Below, piece after piece: positions 24,112 through 26,489 of a stretch of DNA of 26,489 nt (its first letter is position 1; each line of letters starts with the position of its first letter). The stretch is taken from assembly GCA_043809805.1 (NCBI GenBank), contig JBDROR010000031.1, forward strand, positions 1 to 26,489, written 5' to 3'. The translations under genes and the position numbers were made by a program. The notes under the pieces are model-generated. The model did no database searches. It was not told the DNA's origin and saw nothing but the letters and a program-made list of their open reading frames with translations. This DNA is from JAQUKH01 sp043809805. Lineage in GTDB: Bacteria > JACRDZ01 > JAQUKH01.

Positions 24112-25905
24112 ATGAGTGAAGAAGTTAAAGATGAACAAATACAAATACTAATTTGTCTTGGAACCGGCGGCCAGGCCGCGGGTGGAGACGCGGTTATTCA
24201 TAAATTCGAACAGGAAATAGAGAAACATCATATCAACGCGGTTGTCCAAAAACCGTGTGTTGTAAAACAAACAGGCTGCAGGGGGCTTTGCGCGAAGGAT
24301 TTATTAGTTGATATTGTTGTGCCTGGCAGGGGACAGCATACGTATATGAAGGTTACAAGTGAAATGGTTACGAAAATTGTGGAAGAGGATATCCTTCAGG
24401 GGAACCCTGTCCGTGATTGGCTGGTAACGGAAGATTATGGTAAATTTTATAGCAAACAAGTTCGTAATATATTAGAACGGTGCGGTAAAATTGACCCTGA
24501 AAGTATTGATGAATATATCGCTTGTGGCGGATATTCAGCGTTGAAAAAGGTTTTATTTAAGATGTCCCCTGATGAAGTAATTGAGGCAGTAACCAATTCC
24601 AAATTGCGCGGCCGCGGAGGAGCCGGTTTCCCTACCGGAATGAAATGGAGTTTCGCGAAGATGGCCCAGTCTGAGCGCAAATATGTTGTTGTTAACGCGG
24701 ATGAAGGAGATCCCGGGGCGTTTATGGACAGAAGTGTTTTGGAGGGAGATCCGCATTCCGTAATTGAAGGATTGATAATTGCCGCGTTTACAATAGGAGC
24801 TGACTATGGTTATATTTATGCGCGGGCGGAATATCCTTTGGCTATCAAAAGGCTGGGAATAGCCCTGAATCAAGCAAGAGAAAAGAATTTATTGGGGGAA
24901 AATATACTTGGGAAGGGTTTTAATTTTGAGATAGAGATTAAAGAAGGTGCGGGCGCGTTTGTCTGCGGTGAAGAAACGGCGCTAATGGAATCAATTGAAG
25001 GGAAAAGAGGTATGCCGAGAATCCGTCCGCCTTTCCCAGCCCGCAAGGGGTTATGGGATTTTCCCACAAATATCAATAACGTTAAAACTTATGCTAATAT
25101 CCCTCTTATAATTAATAAAGGCGCGGAATGGTATGTTAATATCGGAACTAAGAAGAGTCCCGGAACGGCTATTTTCGCGCTTACCGGGAAGATTAAAAAT
25201 ACAGGGTTAGTTGAGGTTCCAATGGGTATTACCCTGAGAGAAGTTATTTTTGATATATGCGGCGGTATTGATGGAAAAAATCGAAAATTTAAGGCCGCAC
25301 AGCTGGGCGGGCCTTCAGGTGGTTGTCTTCCGGAGGATCTTTTGGATACGCCTGTTGACTTTGATTCATTAACTGCCGCGGGCGCTATGATGGGTTCCGG
25401 AGGTATTGTAGTTATGGATGATACTACATGCATGGTCGATATGGCGAGATTTTTTCTTCAATTTACCCAAAATGAATCGTGCGGCAAATGTACTCCCTGC
25501 AGGATTGGGACTCGCGCGATGCTTGAGATTCTTACAAGGATTACAGAGGGCAAGGGTCAGCCGAATGATATTGATCTGCTTTTGGATTTGGCCAATGATA
25601 TAAAGATGGCTTCACTATGCGGTTTAGGGCAGACCGCGCCGAATCCTGTTTTAAGCACATTGCGCTATTTTCGTGATGAATATGAAGCGCACATTATGGA
25701 AAAGCGCTGCCCCGCGGGCTCATGTGTCAGCTTGTTAAAGTTTGAAGTTAATTCTAAATTGTGCAAAATGTGCGGGATTTGTTTTAAACATTGTCCTACT
25801 AAGGCAATAATTTGGGAGAAGAAAACTGTCGCAAGAATAGATAAACCTAAATGTATAAAATGCCGAAGTTGTATAGATGTGTGTCCGTTTAGGGCGATAG
25901 GGTAA
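24112..25905 (+). CDS. nuoF: HydB/HndC-type NuoF flavoprotein with N- and C-terminal FeS extensions
   Basis: A 597-aa NAD(P)H/FMN flavoprotein. Domains: N-terminal thioredoxin-like [2Fe-2S] domain (about 1-95); NuoF core with KLRGRGGAGFPTGMKW, VNADEGDPGAFMDRS and GAGAFVCGEETALMES; cluster motif ESCGKCTPC (Cys457/460/463, fourth Cys503); and two C-terminal [4Fe-4S] motifs (Cys551/554/557/561 and Cys581/584/587/591). This architecture is that of beta subunits of bifurcating [FeFe]-hydrogenases and formate dehydrogenases. The N-terminal cluster site is irregular: Cys15, Cys56 and Cys60 are present, but the expected Cys20 is Gly (LGTGGQAAGG), with a spare Cys49. ATG 24112 has GGGGAG upstream. The catalytic partner is not in the window. 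Confidence 0.94.
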   Translation: MSEEVKDEQIQILICLGTGGQAAGGDAVIHKFEQEIEKHHINAVVQKPCVVKQTGCRGLCAKDLLVDIVVPGRGQHTYMKVTSEMVTKIVEEDILQGNPVRDWLVTEDYGKFYSKQVRNILERCGKIDPESIDEYIACGGYSALKKVLFKMSPDEVIEAVTNSKLRGRGGAGFPTGMKWSFAKMAQSERKYVVVNADEGDPGAFMDRSVLEGDPHSVIEGLIIAAFTIGADYGYIYARAEYPLAIKRLGIALNQAREKNLLGENILGKGFNFEIEIKEGAGAFVCGEETALMESIEGKRGMPRIRPPFPARKGLWDFPTNINNVKTYANIPLIINKGAEWYVNIGTKKSPGTAIFALTGKIKNTGLVEVPMGITLREVIFDICGGIDGKNRKFKAAQLGGPSGGCLPEDLLDTPVDFDSLTAAGAMMGSGGIVVMDDTTCMVDMARFFLQFTQNESCGKCTPCRIGTRAMLEILTRITEGKGQPNDIDLLLDLANDIKMASLCGLGQTAPNPVLSTLRYFRDEYEAHIMEKRCPAGSCVSLLKFEVNSKLCKMCGICFKHCPTKAIIWEKKTVARIDKPKCIKCRSCIDVCPFRAIG

Positions 25906-25907
25906 AT

Positions 25908-26113
25908 GTAGGGACGACACCATGTTGTCGTCCTGAATATTGTCATTCCGAGCAACTTGTTGCCATTCCGAGCGAAGGATTGTCATTCCGAGCGAAGTAG
26001 GGGCGACCCTATGTGGTCGCCCTAATAAAAGAGGGCAGCCACGCAGGGCTGCCCCTACGGAAGAAAGATTTCTCCCTTCGGTCGAAATGACAAATGGTAG
26101 GTTGAAATGACAG
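25908..26113. repeat. Compound palindromic repeat, cloverleaf-type copy 3 with partial copies
   Basis: 25908-25936 is a half-unit (gtagggacgac...gtcgtcc). TGTCATTCCGA starts recur at 25941 and 25981, with a variant at 25961. The full unit 25981-26092 has the core gtaggggcg...gcccctac (25997-26058) with hairpins gcgacc/ggtcgc and gggcagcc/ggctgccc. A further right end (ttgaaatgacag) lies at 26102-26113. It fills the 222-bp gap between nuoF2 and cNBD 2, which holds no other feature. Confidence 0.85.
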
Positions 26114-26127
26114 AAAAGGAGAAAATC

Positions 26128-26489
26128 ATGGCCGATAAATCACTATTAAGAAATATTCCACTTTTTAAAACTTTAGATGATAAAGAATTAGAAGTGATTT
26201 CTACGATTGTAAAAGAGGAAAGTTTTCCTTCAGAGGAAGTCATTTTTAGTGAAAATATGCAGGGGAATAAATTATATATTATAAAAAATGGGACGGTTAA
26301 AGTAAGTAAAACCTTAAAAGAGGGAGAAAGGCAAAATTTAAATATACTTAAAGGCAATGAATTTTTTGGAGAGTGTTCTTTTATTGACTCCAGGCCGCAT
26401 TCAGCTACGGCGGAGACTATAAAAAAGACTGATTTGTTTGTTATTGAAAAGTCGGATTTTGATAAATTAGAAAGGATTAACCCCCAATG
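26128..26489 (+). CDS. Single-domain cyclic-nucleotide-binding-fold protein (cNBD 2), cut by the window end
   Basis: The first 120 residues of a paralogue of cNBD 1; the frame is open to the window end. The start is ATG at 26128 behind AAAGGAG. It is collinear with cNBD 1 without gaps over this range (for example F13K14, GNKLYIIKNG, FFGECSFIDSRPHSATAE). The cassette Glu82 is kept here, but the usual Arg is again His91, as in cNBD 1. Its position after a second E/F pair mirrors cNBD 1 after the first E/F/G set. The C-terminus and any extra domain are unseen. Confidence 0.85.
   Translation, partial: MADKSLLRNIPLFKTLDDKELEVISTIVKEESFPSEEVIFSENMQGNKLYIIKNGTVKVSKTLKEGERQNLNILKGNEFFGECSFIDSRPHSATAETIKKTDLFVIEKSDFDKLERINPQ

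Overview
The window is one 26.5 kb stretch of co-directional (+) genes encoding a complex I-type respiratory or electron-transfer machine. Order: nuoA-B-C-D-H-I-J-K, four NuoL/MrpD-family antiporter-like subunits (called L1 to L4 here), nuoM, nuoN, nuoE, nuoF, a 1672-residue tandem double NuoG/FdhA-like protein, a small cyclic-nucleotide-binding-domain (cNBD) protein, a second nuoE/nuoF pair of the HydB/HndC type, and the start of a second cNBD protein cut by the window end. No gene is supported on the minus strand. I see no tRNA, rRNA, CRISPR array or transposase.

Organism: the sequence is AT-rich by eye, uses TGA as a normal stop, and has many short palindromic repeats. NuoE/F/G-type input modules rich in FeS clusters are present in duplicate. 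This suggests an uncultured anaerobic bacterium of a candidate-phylum type (Omnitrophota-, Elusimicrobiota- or Desantisbacteria-like). That is an impression from gene content and repeat style, and no marker here fixes the taxonomy.

How it works together: NuoB/C/D/I form the connecting (Q) module; NuoA/H/J/K, L1-L4, NuoM and NuoN form the membrane arm; NuoE/F plus the double G protein form an NAD(P)H-type input module. Six antiporter-like subunits are encoded, against three in canonical complex I. The G protein is two collinear FdhA/NuoG units in one chain. Both appear to carry Glu where formate dehydrogenases carry the Mo/W-ligating Cys or Sec. The second unit stops before the C-terminal molybdopterin-binding domain. 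The second E/F pair has the extra C-terminal 2x[4Fe-4S] domain known from electron-bifurcating hydrogenases and formate dehydrogenases, so it may serve a partner beyond the window.

Oddities: L1 is split by a -1 frameshift at a site that holds both a T TTT TTA slippery heptamer and a 5-bp tandem repeat. Repeats have invaded coding sequence: a GC-rich palindrome in frame within nuoN, a 5-copy heptanucleotide repeat in L3, and repeat-derived ends of nuoC, nuoM and nuoE2. Nearly every non-overlapping gene junction holds a different inverted-repeat element. Several share a two-hairpins-inside-an-outer-stem layout, and many abut or supply the next ribosome binding site. Tightly packed junctions (A/B, D/H, I/J, L2/L3/L4, G/cNBD) are free of repeats.
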